Source: Aphanomyces cochlioides (lineage: Eukaryota > Oomycota > Saprolegniomycetes > Saprolegniales > Verrucalvaceae). Taken from it: 64,000 nt of DNA. The stretch is taken from the NCBI GenBank assembly GCA_019828595.1, contig JAHQRK010000025.1, positions 248,001-312,000 of the forward strand. The letters run 5' to 3'. The translations under genes were made by a program, and so were the position numbers. The notes beneath the pieces are model-generated. The model ran no database searches. It was not told the DNA's origin and was given only the letters and a program-made list of their open reading frames with translations. Shown here in pieces: positions 40,947 to 51,046 of the stretch. Numbering within the stretch: position 1 is the first letter of the stretch; the number at the start of each line of letters is the position of its first letter.

Positions 40947-43072
40947 TTAAGATGCTGCTAAACGCTTTCGCTTTTTAAATGGGCGTTTGGTTTGACTGCC
41001 ATCTTTCAATCGCATCAATTTTGACACAGTCATGACTTTCAGCTGAGAAATTCTCCGTTTTTCAAGTCCATCGGCTTGAATTGATTCGAACAGCGGGCTA
41101 GCCATATCGAAGCATTCCACGACATCGCTTTCAGAAGGGTTGTTTGGCACTTCACGGTTTAATGTCTGTCGTAGGTATTCATGTATCTTCTTTTCCATCA
41201 AATATTTCCATTCGGAATATTTGTTTTTGAGCGTTTGAGTTGACAAATCGACCAATTTGATCTTGCAAAAAGGTATGATCTTTTGAGCTGGGTTGCCTAA
41301 CCACCACAATTTCCATGCTGTAGCCACATCAACACTTGGCAACTGGAAATGTTCCGGAAGGAGATGGAATGACTTTCCCCAATGGTACACGGGAAAGGGT
41401 GAGCATAATTGGCGGTTGTTTGACGTTGGATTGTCGTCCAAATGAAGTTGATGGCTCTGTGTATTTGGCAAATCAGCCTTCAATGCAGTAGATATTGATG
41501 ACTCTAAGAAATCCCTCGTAATATAGCCTGTGGCCATGCCTGCTTCTTCGATAATTCTTTTCACACCATCTAACACAGTTGACGGCAGACGTTTTATCGC
41601 TGTATAATTCATCTCAAGTCGTTTGTACACTTCTATATGTGGTGGAATTCCAGACCCACGCATGATGGAAGATTCATGGCCGATGACAAGTATGGACTTC
41701 AGATATGTAATCATCTGAGGGTTGCGAAACAGCGAGGTTTGCAATAGAGCATGTTGGGTGGGCAGTGTGTGAACGAGATAGTCGTGATGGTGACAGAGTC
41801 AAGACTGACGCCAAGTGAGTCACGCCCCATAAGTTTGGAAACACTAACTTCACACAATCCAGAATTTGGGGTCCTGAGGATTCGAGAAGTGGGGGGGGGG
41901 GCAGTACAGAAAAATCACCACTGTTTACAGGTAGCCCAGCAACCACACGACCACAAAATCGATCGCCAGCGCTTTCATAACGAAAGTAACGTTCCATCAC
42001 ATTACCGATGGACCAGCCGCATCGTAAGCAAACACTTACGATCGATGGTCCACCAGTAGTACCTGAAGACACGTAAGTTGCTACACCTTTCCGAATGGAA
42101 TGTGTTCCAATCTCTCTTGGTTTCTTCGCAGTCTCTGGCTCAGCTGCTGTTCTACCTTCACCAAGAAGATGAGCCAGAGACTTTCCAAATCTATCCTGAT
42201 TTTTCGTCTAACCTTTTGCTTTGAGCCTGGAAACAAATTTCTAGGCTTGATTTGACTATTGCACGAGAGATACACCCCAAGAGCCAAAAACAAGCAAGTC
42301 GCAGGCTTGAAGGGATTGGCATAACAATGCTTGGGATCTTTAATAGTCGTATAATGTGACAGACGATTGAATCTATTACCCTCCTGCTTAGTCTTTATCT
42401 TAAAAATGAGACTCTGATTGCATCCTCCTCCACCGATACATGATCGAATCTACATTGTGTGAGTCATTGATGCATGAAAGAAATACCTTATTGTTTCTGT
42501 CGACTGCGAACGGCACATCAGATTCCAAGTCAAAATAAGAAAAAGGTGTGTAAATCCACCGTCTGGAAGAAACAAACTTTTTTGACACAGCATTTCAAAG
42601 GTTGAAAAGGCCCTAGGCCGCTTGCCAGTGACGTCTTTTGTGCCTCGTTGTGTGTCACTGGCCATGGTTTTACGTATTCCTGAGAGCTATATTATACATT
42701 TATATGGTTATAAAATCGTGTACCTCATAGAATTTCTTTCATATCATCGCCGTATTCATCAGGAAACGTGCGCTTCTCGTCTTTGTAGAGGCTTTTAATT
42801 GCGCTGCAGTATCCACTCAGTGTGCCAGGACTTATTCGTGGCTTGTTTTGAACACACCAAAGCAAGAAGTCTAGAAAGTCTTGGTATACAAAGATGTTTA
42901 GATCAAGCGCTTCTCCATCTGGAGACTCTCCGAAGACCTTTATGCAGCTTTGTCTTCCTGTAAGACGGCACCACTTCTTTACTTGGTTGATCCCTGATCG
43001 GTACTTCGTACGCGATTCTTCGCATATGCGGTTGCGACGCAAGCCGTCCAGAGTGAGCTCGTTTGAGCTCAT
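40947..43072 (-). pseudogene. Crypton tyrosine recombinase with GCR1_C-like domain, decayed
   Basis: Pieces in order on the minus strand. N-terminal SAM-like core-binding domain (43072-42725: TKYRSGINQVKKWCRLTG, YQDFLDFLLWCVQNK, TLSGYCSAIKSLYKD). The Arg box WNLMCRSQST (about 42510). LALGVYLSC and LFPGSKQK. The HxxR box GTHSIRKGVATYVSSG (about 42090). GWSIGNVMERYFRYE with the presumed nucleophilic Tyr, then GRVVAGLPVN. The C-terminal part has SGIPPHIEVYKRL and a GCR1_C-like DNA-binding segment (TAWKLWWLGNPAQKIIPF), ending in a Lys/Arg-rich tail at 40947. These are Crypton features. At least four frame changes interrupt it, one at a run of eleven G (41891-41901). It cannot make a functional recombinase as read. 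Confidence 0.75.
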
Positions 43073-43760
43073 CGTGGAATTTACAACAATGAATCATGCA
43101 GGATGTTCATTTCAGCGTCCCATTGGCTGCTTTTAAACTAATTTTACGCTACTTTATTGGTCGACAGAATCGTAAAGTGCTGCCTTTACGTTCTCCTTGG
43201 GGTATCCAGTCAATTCTGGGCAATACAAACTTCTATATAAACTCGAAAAAAAGGATTGTTGAGAAATGGAAATTGCAATGGAGATTCTTTACGATTGTAC
43301 ATTTGATCTCAGTATAACTTTACGACTGCTGGAGAATGCAAAAAGAATTTCTGAATTTCTGAGTGTTGATTATACTATAGACTTGACTATGGGCAATAAT
43401 ACAATCACATCTATAATCGAAGTTGCGAAAACTCTCTATTATCATCGTTGGAGTACAGTAAATCAAAGAGGGGATTGACTTTCCATACTCTCAATGAATC
43501 AAATCGATATTGCGTTTCTTAGCCTACATCAATTACCTCAATGTCTTTAGTGTTCTTCCGCAGCCAGAAGTCAGCCCAGCCCCTTAGCCTCCATTGCCAT
43601 CATTTCTGGACGAAAGTTAAAGCTACTCTGTGGGCGAGGTACACAAAATATACTTACTTTGATTTATATTTTCCTGTGTGCGAGTTCTCTAGAAACCCTC
43701 CAAAGCAGTTTAGAACGAGATAAAAGTCTTTTCAGCTGGGACACTTGAGTTGAGTTTAAT
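43073..43760. other. Intergenic interval
   Basis: It separates the Crypton start from the 3' end of the EF-hand gene. Short plus-strand frames (43266-43478, 43541-43723) show no motif. No gene is supported. Confidence 0.35.
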
Positions 43761-45969
43761 CTATATGCAAATATAAATTGACGCGAGTAAGAGTGGATGG
43801 GTCTTTGCTGCTTCCATGTATTCCTCTTTTGTTAATTGACCATCTCCGTTTGAATCAATTGACTCGAGAAGTCGCATCGTTTCCAGTAACTCTTTCCCAA
43901 CAATCCCAAAACTAGATCATTTCCACAGTCGGAATCAAAAATTAACACAATGTGTAGTTGTACCTTGAACAGACCACGGTGCTCAGTTGGTCTCGCGTAA
44001 TTTCATGGTCGTTGTCGTAGTCGAAGAATCGAAAGTACAATCGTGCTCGGGCTTCGTCAGACGAAACATCAACAGACCTAGTAATATTTTATGAGTCATT
44101 GCAACATATAAAATGTGAACAAACCTTAACATGGCAGCTAAATCACGAATTAGCTCGCGGCAATTCGTCTTTCCACGATGGACTACGTTCGTTTAATTCA
44201 TTTAGAAGTACTGTTCTTCATGGTCTTACGTGAATCATTTGGACATAAGTATGCTCGAAAGAGATCTTGCAAAGCATGGCCGTCGTCGGCTTGGGGATCT
44301 CGAAGATATTGAAACATCAAATTGTGGAATTGTGCGCTTGTCAGTGGAATCATCGGTCCTTCCTCGTAATCAACAGGTATGATGCGATCTTCTTTCGTTG
44401 CTTCATTTACATCGTCTAAGAGATCAACAAGAATTGACCAGTCGAGTCGAAGGCGTTCAGTCATTCGTCGAAGACTCTATAGGAGGTAAATCAAACTCCA
44501 TTTGATATCTTGGTTTTACTTGACGCAGTTGAAAATGCGTTTGACGATGAAGCGGCTTGCTCAACGCTTCAAGAACTAGAGGTTCTGATGCAGCCGCGGC
44601 GACAAATTCGCTTTCAGTAATCTAACAGAATTTTTCAAAGTTGCTTCTAGCGGTTAACTAACCACTCCGTCGTGATTTGTATCAACGTGACCGAAGAAAT
44701 GATCCAAATACAAGGCCTAAAGAAATAGTCCATGTTAGGTCGTCAAAAAGTGCTATTCAGATACCAGTTGGGCCATCATTTCATGGCCACCGTTCAAGAT
44801 TCGAACCAATTCCGCAATGGAAATTGCATTGTTGCCATCCACATCGAAATGGCGAAACAAGATGTCAAGTTTTTCATCCAGCGTGCCTTGTACAAGACTG
44901 TGCAAGCCCAAAATAAACTCTAAACGGAACAAAGAGATCAATTTTGCGGAAGGGCACGCTGCTTTACCACGAAAATCAATTTGGCCATTGCCGTCTTGGT
45001 CGAAAATCCCATACAATCGCGACGCTAGTGCTTGGGACGTCAAAATAGTCCCCTCAATAGCTGTAGCTGCGCTAACACTCATGCCATGACTTGATAAAAA
45101 TTTGTCCAGATGACTCCTAGCTCGAAAAATTAATTTTAAAAAGATGTGAGAACGTTCGCACCCAACGATCGTTGCGAAGCCATCACTAGAAATTGTTCCA
45201 GCATCCCCCGCGAGTTGCTTAAAATGGCAACTCATGTGAAAAATGTCATGCATGGTAAATTTTGTTGACCGCATGAGCTCGGCAATGAGTGCTTGCTTGC
45301 CGACAACCTAAACACGCCACAGTTTTGTCATGGAGGATCAAGGGGAGGGAGGAATCACGGACTTTAGTTCGATGTGCCTCTTCATGGGATGCAATCAAAG
45401 CTTGGCGACGCTGCTTTCTGTCGGATTCAGGGGTTGTACGTGTGAGTTTGACATTGGCTAATTCCATGCTATGCTTTCTCAAGAAGGCTTTAAAGCTATA
45501 GCACAAAATCAAGCTAGAACGAGGAAGGTTTTCATACTTGGACAAATCTTCTGGTGGGATCGACCGTTGTTTCCCTGCGACGAGTATATACGAGTTGCGT
45601 TTCCGATGTTTGTCTCCATTTTTTCCAACTCCCAAGACGTCGACTTCTCGCTTGCCCTACATTTCAAAATGTAAATGAAGACTGAATAAGCAAAAGGAGT
45701 ACTCGACGACTCGTGTCTTGATTAACCACGACGGTGATCGGATGCTTCTGTGGAAGAAAGGTCATTCGTTCTGCTACTAGTGTGGCGATCTCATCGTCGG
45801 ATGGTAATGTGACTTTTCGGAGAGCTCCGATGCCGCTTGTTGCCGCCTTGCTGCTTGAATGCGCTTGCAAACTCTCCAAGTGCTTGGATACATCGCGATA
45901 CAACGAAGCAATTTCAGTTGGGGTATACCGAGGCGGTGGTGGTGGTGTCTGAACAATCGGTACTTCCAT
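43761..45969 (-). CDS. EF-hand calcium-binding protein, ten exons, intact
   Basis: Splicing nine GT-AG introns of 41-55 nt yields one 1,782-base frame (593 residues) from ATG 45969. Exons: 45703-45969, 45363-45656, 44968-45307, 44765-44919, 44663-44716, 44520-44621, 44230-44476, 44125-44182, 43964-44077, 43761-43911. The N terminus has a proline run (TPPPPPRYTP) and a basic region. Five EF-hand-like loops are visible: DQDGNGQIDFREF, DVDGNNAISIAEL, DTNHDGVITESEF, DYDNDHEITRDQL and DSNGDGQLTKEEY. The first three and the last have the canonical acidic positions; the fourth has His at position 6 where Gly is usual. It is probably a calcium sensor or EF-hand scaffold; partners are not evident. The exon 2/3 junction (donor GTCCGT) is the least certain splice. 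Confidence 0.8.
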
Positions 45970-46976
45970 GGGAAAAACAGTTACAAAATGTAACTGGAAA
46001 TATGTAACGGTCACACAGTACATTGCCGTCAACGTTGTTTTCCTCCCTACTCAAAAAGCATATTTTGGTTGCCTTTCAATAGATTGTTAACATACATTAA
46101 GATATCGGAATCTCGCTTCTTCTTCTCCCTTCTCCCCCTTGGCTACCCGGGGAAATAATGACTGCGAGAACTCTACAAGCACAGCCTAGCAGAAAAAGTT
46201 CCATCTCGGGCATTTTGCAGCCCCATGACGTAATATATGACCCTAATTACGACTGCATTCATTTGACGGCGCTGCTTACGCTCTTTGCCAGCATCCATGG
46301 GCTCTCAATTTGTAATTTGATAAACTTTTCGCTGACAATAATGCCAGATAAGTCATGTTATACTCACCGAAGCCTGTAGTAATCTTATTTCCACTTTCGG
46401 TTCAAATTCATTGGCTAGAATTGTCATCTTGAAGTTGAAAATATATCAGTTGTCACTTGATTTTTGTATGGACTATTACAAATAATATTCATCTATTTTT
46501 ACTCAATGTATAAAAGAATTCTATTGGATAATATTCAATATTTAACGTGCTTTCATTGGCTGAAATCAAGTATGTCCATAATTGAAAGGCACCCAAGTGT
46601 CATTCATTCCCCCCAAAATCCTACAAGCTACACTTGTCATTTGTATACCGGTATGGCAACCGCCGTTCTACAACGCAACTGCGTCAATTCTCATTTGTAA
46701 CTGGTTAGAATTATATTTTTCATATATTTGATTGGCTATAGTCTCAGCATTAATTATAATTAATGCTGAGACTTTAATCTAAATGGATACAGTATTTTAT
46801 CAAAAAGTTCACATATTATACTTGAAATTTGTATGCTCTCAATTTGTCAGCTGCCTTTCTGTTTGTTCCGACACCAACATTATATCATTCTGATTGGCTA
46901 GAAAATCAAATATGAAATTTTGATTGGCTGAGTCCAAATAAATGATTTTTTGAGACTGGAGTCGTCAACACAGTCC
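45970..46976. promoter_or_regulatory. Divergent intergenic region with five ATTGGCT motifs
   Basis: Between two divergently read genes, ATTGGCT (reverse CCAAT box) occurs at 46410-46416, 46555-46561, 46731-46737, 46893-46899 and 46923-46929, all in one orientation toward the carboxypeptidase gene. CCAAT boxes bind NF-Y in eukaryotes. An ATG frame at 46158-46379 has no known motif and is not called. Confidence 0.4.
46741..46772. repeat. 32-bp perfect palindrome
   Basis: GTCTCAGCATTAATTA is followed directly by its reverse complement with no loop. It sits three bases after an ATTGGCT motif in the intergenic region. It could form a cruciform or bind a dimeric protein; no function is shown. Confidence 0.85.
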
Positions 46977-48730
46977 ATGGTTTTCAAATATCACGGCCAA
47001 CTGGTCAACGAGCTGGCCATAGCCACGACTATGTGGCCTCTCGCTTGGTGGCTCGTCCTTCACGTAGCTGTAGCGCTTGCAGCTGCAGGCCCACCGCTTA
47101 GAAACCCACACGAAATTGAATCTCTGCCAGGCTACAACGACGACACGGCGATCAATTTCGCCCAATTTGCAGGCCACATGCGACTGCAGAGCACTGGCCA
47201 AGACATGTTTTACTGGCTTGTCGAGTCGACATCGAATCCCAGCTTGGATCCACTGGTGATATGGCTCCATGGCAGTGGCGATCCAGGCTGCTCGGCGCTG
47301 AATAGCTTGTTTACAGACGTCGGCCCGTTTGTTGTCCAAAGCGACTTGAGCATCAAGCGCAATCCATACGCGTGGAATCGTCGCGCCAACTTTCTCTTTG
47401 TAGAGTCTATTGCTGGCGTTGGCTTTAGCCGCCCAATGCTCAATGCGACGGAATACAACGATGATGAGACGGCAGCTCGAATGTATGAATTTTTGCAAGA
47501 GTTTCTAGCCATGTATCCAACATACCACGATCGTCAAGTCTATCTGTTTGGTCAGAGCTACGGCGGTGTCTTGGTCCCATATCTCGTTGAAAAACTCGTC
47601 GAAACACCGATTGAATCGTTCGTCCTGGCTGGTTTTGCCGTCGGAAATCCCTTCACGGACAATCAAATTGACGGTAACATCCCCAGAAAATCCTCACAAT
47701 GACTTCAACTCTTGTTTTTAGCTTCAGCGACACTCGATTATTTTTACACACACGGATTAATCTCAATTAGCATGTACGAACGTGGCCGTGACGCTTGTGG
47801 AGTTTCTGGGGCTTCGTATTGCTTCTACGGGGGAGGAGAATGTCCTGAAGAGTGTCTTGCTGTGCTTCTAGAAGGCCAAGCAAGTTCTCAAGCTGCAAAT
47901 TCCCAAGCTTTCAATCTCTTTGATATCTTTGGCGATGTTTGTTCCCTCAAGAGTAATTTAAAACTCGAGCACCACGCAATACGACCGCTGACACATCGTG
48001 GCATGGTACAAGTTCATCCTTTTCAGCTTTTAACTTTGGATTATAGATGGGTCCTTGTGTGGATTTATTCACATCCAAGTATTTACAGCGATACACTGTC
48101 CAACGTGCGATTCATATTCAAGACCGGCATGTAAATTGGGAGAAATGCAACCGCCACGTCACGGCGAAGTACACTCGATCCCGCTCCGTCCTATCAAAAT
48201 ACCCAGCAGTACTCCGAGCAGGCTTGAAAGCCTTGATATACACTGGTGATGCCGATGCTGTGGACAATTTTATTGGCACAGAACGGTGGATTCAAACTTT
48301 ACAGCTTCCAGTGAGGGAGAAATGGGAATCGTGGTTTGGTCCAGATAAACAACTCGCTGGGTATTCAACGCGGTACACAAATTTGACGTTTACAACGCTG
48401 AAAGGCGCAGGCCAACTTGTTGGCGCAACACGGCCCCTCCATGCCCTGTACATGTTTGAATGCTTTATCTACGGCAACATTGTCTGTGCGACTTTTTCCT
48501 ACCCCTCCGACGATGTCGAGTATTTGAGCGGTGCCGATTTGACGACGAATCCCAACAGATCTCAAAGTGGTGGGGCGCTGATTCCGTGGGCGATCACTGC
48601 TGTGATTGTCGTCTTGGGCTCAATTGTTGGACTCGTGTACTGGACAAAGCGAGAAGAACGATCGCAGTATATAGAATGGGTCGTCGAATCCAGTCGATCA
48701 GACAATCGATCAGGGATTAGCTATACCTAA
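46977..48730 (+). CDS. Serine carboxypeptidase (S10) homologue, membrane-anchored, probably inactive
   Basis: Exons 46977-47673, 47722-48005 and 48047-48730 (introns 48 and 41 nt) give 1,665 bases in frame. The likely start is 47031, where a signal peptide begins (MWPLAWWLVLHVAVALAAAG). Family marks: IESLPGYN; WLHGSGDPGCS in place of WLNGGPGCSS; FVESIAGVGFS; the nucleophile region FGQSYGGVLVP; the YxPC-like MGPCVDLF; and the Asp region LIYTGDADAVDN. The His motif, normally GAGHMVP, reads GAGQLVGA, so the catalytic His is Gln. A transmembrane helix (IPWAITAVIVVLGSIVGLVYW) lies near the C terminus with a short cytosolic tail. This architecture recalls Kex1-type peptidases of the secretory pathway. 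With His lost, a non-catalytic role is likely. Confidence 0.8.
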
Positions 48731-48741
48731 AGAGCCCAAGC

Positions 48742-49040
48742 TTAGCTTACTAACTTAAATGTTTCCATGAGATCAATGAAAATAGAGATGTCTTTGAACG
48801 CTGTATCGCGTCGAGATATTTGTGTAATGCTGAGCATCTTCAGCGAAGTTTGGAAATGACTAGAATTTGGATCTAACATCGATTCGAAAAGGATGTCAAA
48901 GGCAAAGAAAGGCTCCTCATCGGCAGGGCGGCATAGCATGAGACCGTAAGTCCAAGCGCTCTATGGAGCGAGATGTCCACTAAATTTAAGCGCAATTACT
49001 CATACCACATGTATTTTATAGCGGAAGGGCAATAAGAATT
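48742..49040 (-). pseudogene. Remnant of a spliced gene, cut by a MITE
   Basis: On the minus strand, SAWTYGLMLCRPADEEPFFAFD and onward to a stop at 48742 reads well. A 45-nt GT-AG interval (48961-49005) joins it in frame to an upstream piece (FLLPFRYKIHV) that ends at the target duplication of the MITE at 49041. Across the MITE the frame continues only a few codons before a stop. I do not recognise the protein. Confidence 0.35.
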
Positions 49041-49602
49041 AGGCACTCATTTAATTCAACCCCGATACAGTTTTCTATACCAAAAATCATCCGGATAATT
49101 ATCCGGAGAATCTGGGTGATATGACGAACTTTGTCAACCCTGACAATGGAGCCCACACCCAGTCCATTAAAGGGGTGTGGGAAGTCAGGGTGAAACAGTA
49201 CCTCAAGGCAATGCGAGGAGCTGAAAGCAAGCAACTGCAATCTTACTTGGATCAATTCATGTGGCGAAGTTGGTATTTCCCCTCCAACGCGACAGGTATA
49301 ATGTACTTCAAAGGCTTAGTGATTGCTATTCGTAAGCACAATTAATACAGTACATCTATGTTGTATTTTCAATTGAGTCTTGGTCATCATCATGTATCCG
49401 TATAAATATCCGGATGTTTTTTGGTATAGAAAACTGTGTCGGGGGTTGAATTAAATGAGTGCCAAGTTTTTTTTGCTTGACTTTTGTGCTTAGCTTTTTT
49501 TTGCTTTTTTCAAGCGAAGTTGGCGAAAACCACCAAGTCTTTCCGAGAAACCTCGCCGATTTTGTGCGAAGCGCTGCCCAATTTTTTAATTAAATGAGTG
49601 CC
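49041..49602. mobile_element. Composite MITE with AAGAATT target duplication
   Basis: The outer ends read GGCACTCATTTAATT and its complement. AAGAATT flanks at 49034-49040 and 49603-49609. A second, longer inverted match lies inside: the left ~65 bp pairs with 49398-49464, including TTTTCTATACCAAAAA and TCCGGATA elements. The element therefore has two right ends, the inner one with the long match and the outer one with only the terminal 15 bp. A 7-8-bp duplication suggests a hAT-like group; no protein is encoded. Confidence 0.7.
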
Positions 49603-49642
49603 AAGAATTGACCCTCTGCAGCCTAGCCGATCATCAGGTCAC

Positions 49643-50195
49643 TCAACTTTGGATGGACGATTTCGCATGCTCAGCTTCCATTGCCTTCTCTTCTTGCGAC
49701 TCCAAAGACTTGGCCGACTTGTGCGCTTTGGCCAAGGGCGTCTCCTGTCACATCTTCTCAAATTCCTCAGTCGATGTGCCTTCCGAGCACAGAGTTTCGT
49801 GCTTGCCATCGTCGTCCTTCGAAGACTTGCGCCATGTCGTCACCATCTTCTTCTCGTTCACGCGGCGTTCGTGCACAGCCTTCAAGCGTCCATTGTCATC
49901 TTCATAGCGACGACGGATGCTTTGCACGCGTTGTCCCTTGTCGTGCACCACCGACGAGCTTGAATAAGAATAGGTGGAATATGCACCAGTGGCGACCGTG
50001 CAAATCCTTGAAGAACTCGTCCTCTTCATTCGTGGGCGGTGCCGAAATCAGAGTAAACGCTTGGAGAGGGTATCCCAAAGTCATCTCCTGCGTCAAAGCA
50101 TCGAGTTCCATGAGAGACTGTTCGAGACTCGCCATGGGATGCCAATAAGTCGGGCGGACAAAGTTCCAAGTGGTCGTTGGCGCGCGGTCATTCAA
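49643..50195 (-). pseudogene. MLF-like gene copy A, inactivated
   Basis: It is a paralogue of the gene at 50430, in the opposite orientation. It keeps TTTWNFVRPTYWHPMASLEQSL, DEFFKDL, then in another frame SYSSSSVVHDKGQRVQSIRR, GRLKAVHERR and KKMVTTWRKSS. Copy B has a start ATG (MFRYYYTP) that is absent here. The codon after EFEKM is TGA (49748-49750) where copy B has TGG. The last 35 codons to 49643 can still be aligned. These lesions make it a pseudogene. The MLF assignment rests on the C-terminal pattern. Confidence 0.6.
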
Positions 50196-50429
50196 ACCAA
50201 GTAGCGTTCTGTGCGAGCTTTACACGATCAATCGGTTGCAACATAGCTCATGCACGATACATCCGACGGTTGGCATCGCTCGAGAAGCCCAACTGGCATT
50301 TATCAAGCTGCTTTAAATGAGGCTAGCAACGATTGGTCATGTCGTCAACGTTGCATCCCTCATTCAAAGCCCTGCGAACTCGGGACGAGTTTCTCCCGTA
50401 AGGCTCTCTCACTTTTCGATTTGATTCAA

Positions 50430-51046
50430 ATGTTCCGCTACTACTACACGCCGACGACGACCTGGGACTTTGTCCGCCCGACGTACTGGCACCCCATGGC
50501 GAGCCTCGAGCAATCTCTCAATGAGCTTGAGGCACTAACTCAAGATATGACGCTTGGATATCCGCTCCGAGCCCATTCGCTTCTCTCAGCGCCGTCCATG
50601 AATGAAGACGATGAGTTCTTCAAGGATTTGCCAGTGGCGCCGCGAGGTATGGCTGCCACGGAACAGTGCCACCGACCTCGAAAGAGGATGAAGAGGCCAC
50701 TCGTGCTTTCTCCAATTACGCCTACTCGAGCTCGTCCGTGGTGGACGACAAGGGCCAGCGCGTGCAAAGCATCCGCCGCCGCTATGAAGACGCGAACGGG
50801 CGCTTGAAGGCAGTGCACGAACGCCGCATGAACGGGAAGAAAATGGTAACGACATGGCGCAAGTCGTCGAAAGACGACAAAGGCCACCACGAGACGCTAT
50901 GCTCGGAAGGAACGACCGCCGATGAATTTGAGAAGATGTGGAAGGACACTCCGTTTGCCAAGGCGCACAAGTCGGCCGAGTCATTGGAAACGCAAGAAAC
51001 CAAGACAATGGAAGCCGAGCCGGCGAAAGCATCCATCCAAAGCTGA
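50430..51046 (+). CDS. MLF-like (myeloid leukaemia factor type) protein, copy B, frame break
   Basis: The ATG at 50430 opens MFRYYYTPTTTWDFVRPTYW and continues to DEFFKDLP (about 50627). The conserved C-terminal part lies in another frame from about 50666: SNYAYSSSSVVDDKGQRVQSIRR, GRLKAVHERRMNGKKMVTTWRKSS, HETLCSEGTTADEFEKMW, ending at 51046. The serine patch, the ERR...GK region and the closing acidic-aromatic motif resemble MLF-family proteins, which are nuclear/cytoplasmic adaptors. Copy A also changes frame at the same place but by a different shift, so a small intron is possible although no plausible splice pair was found. Confidence 0.5.
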
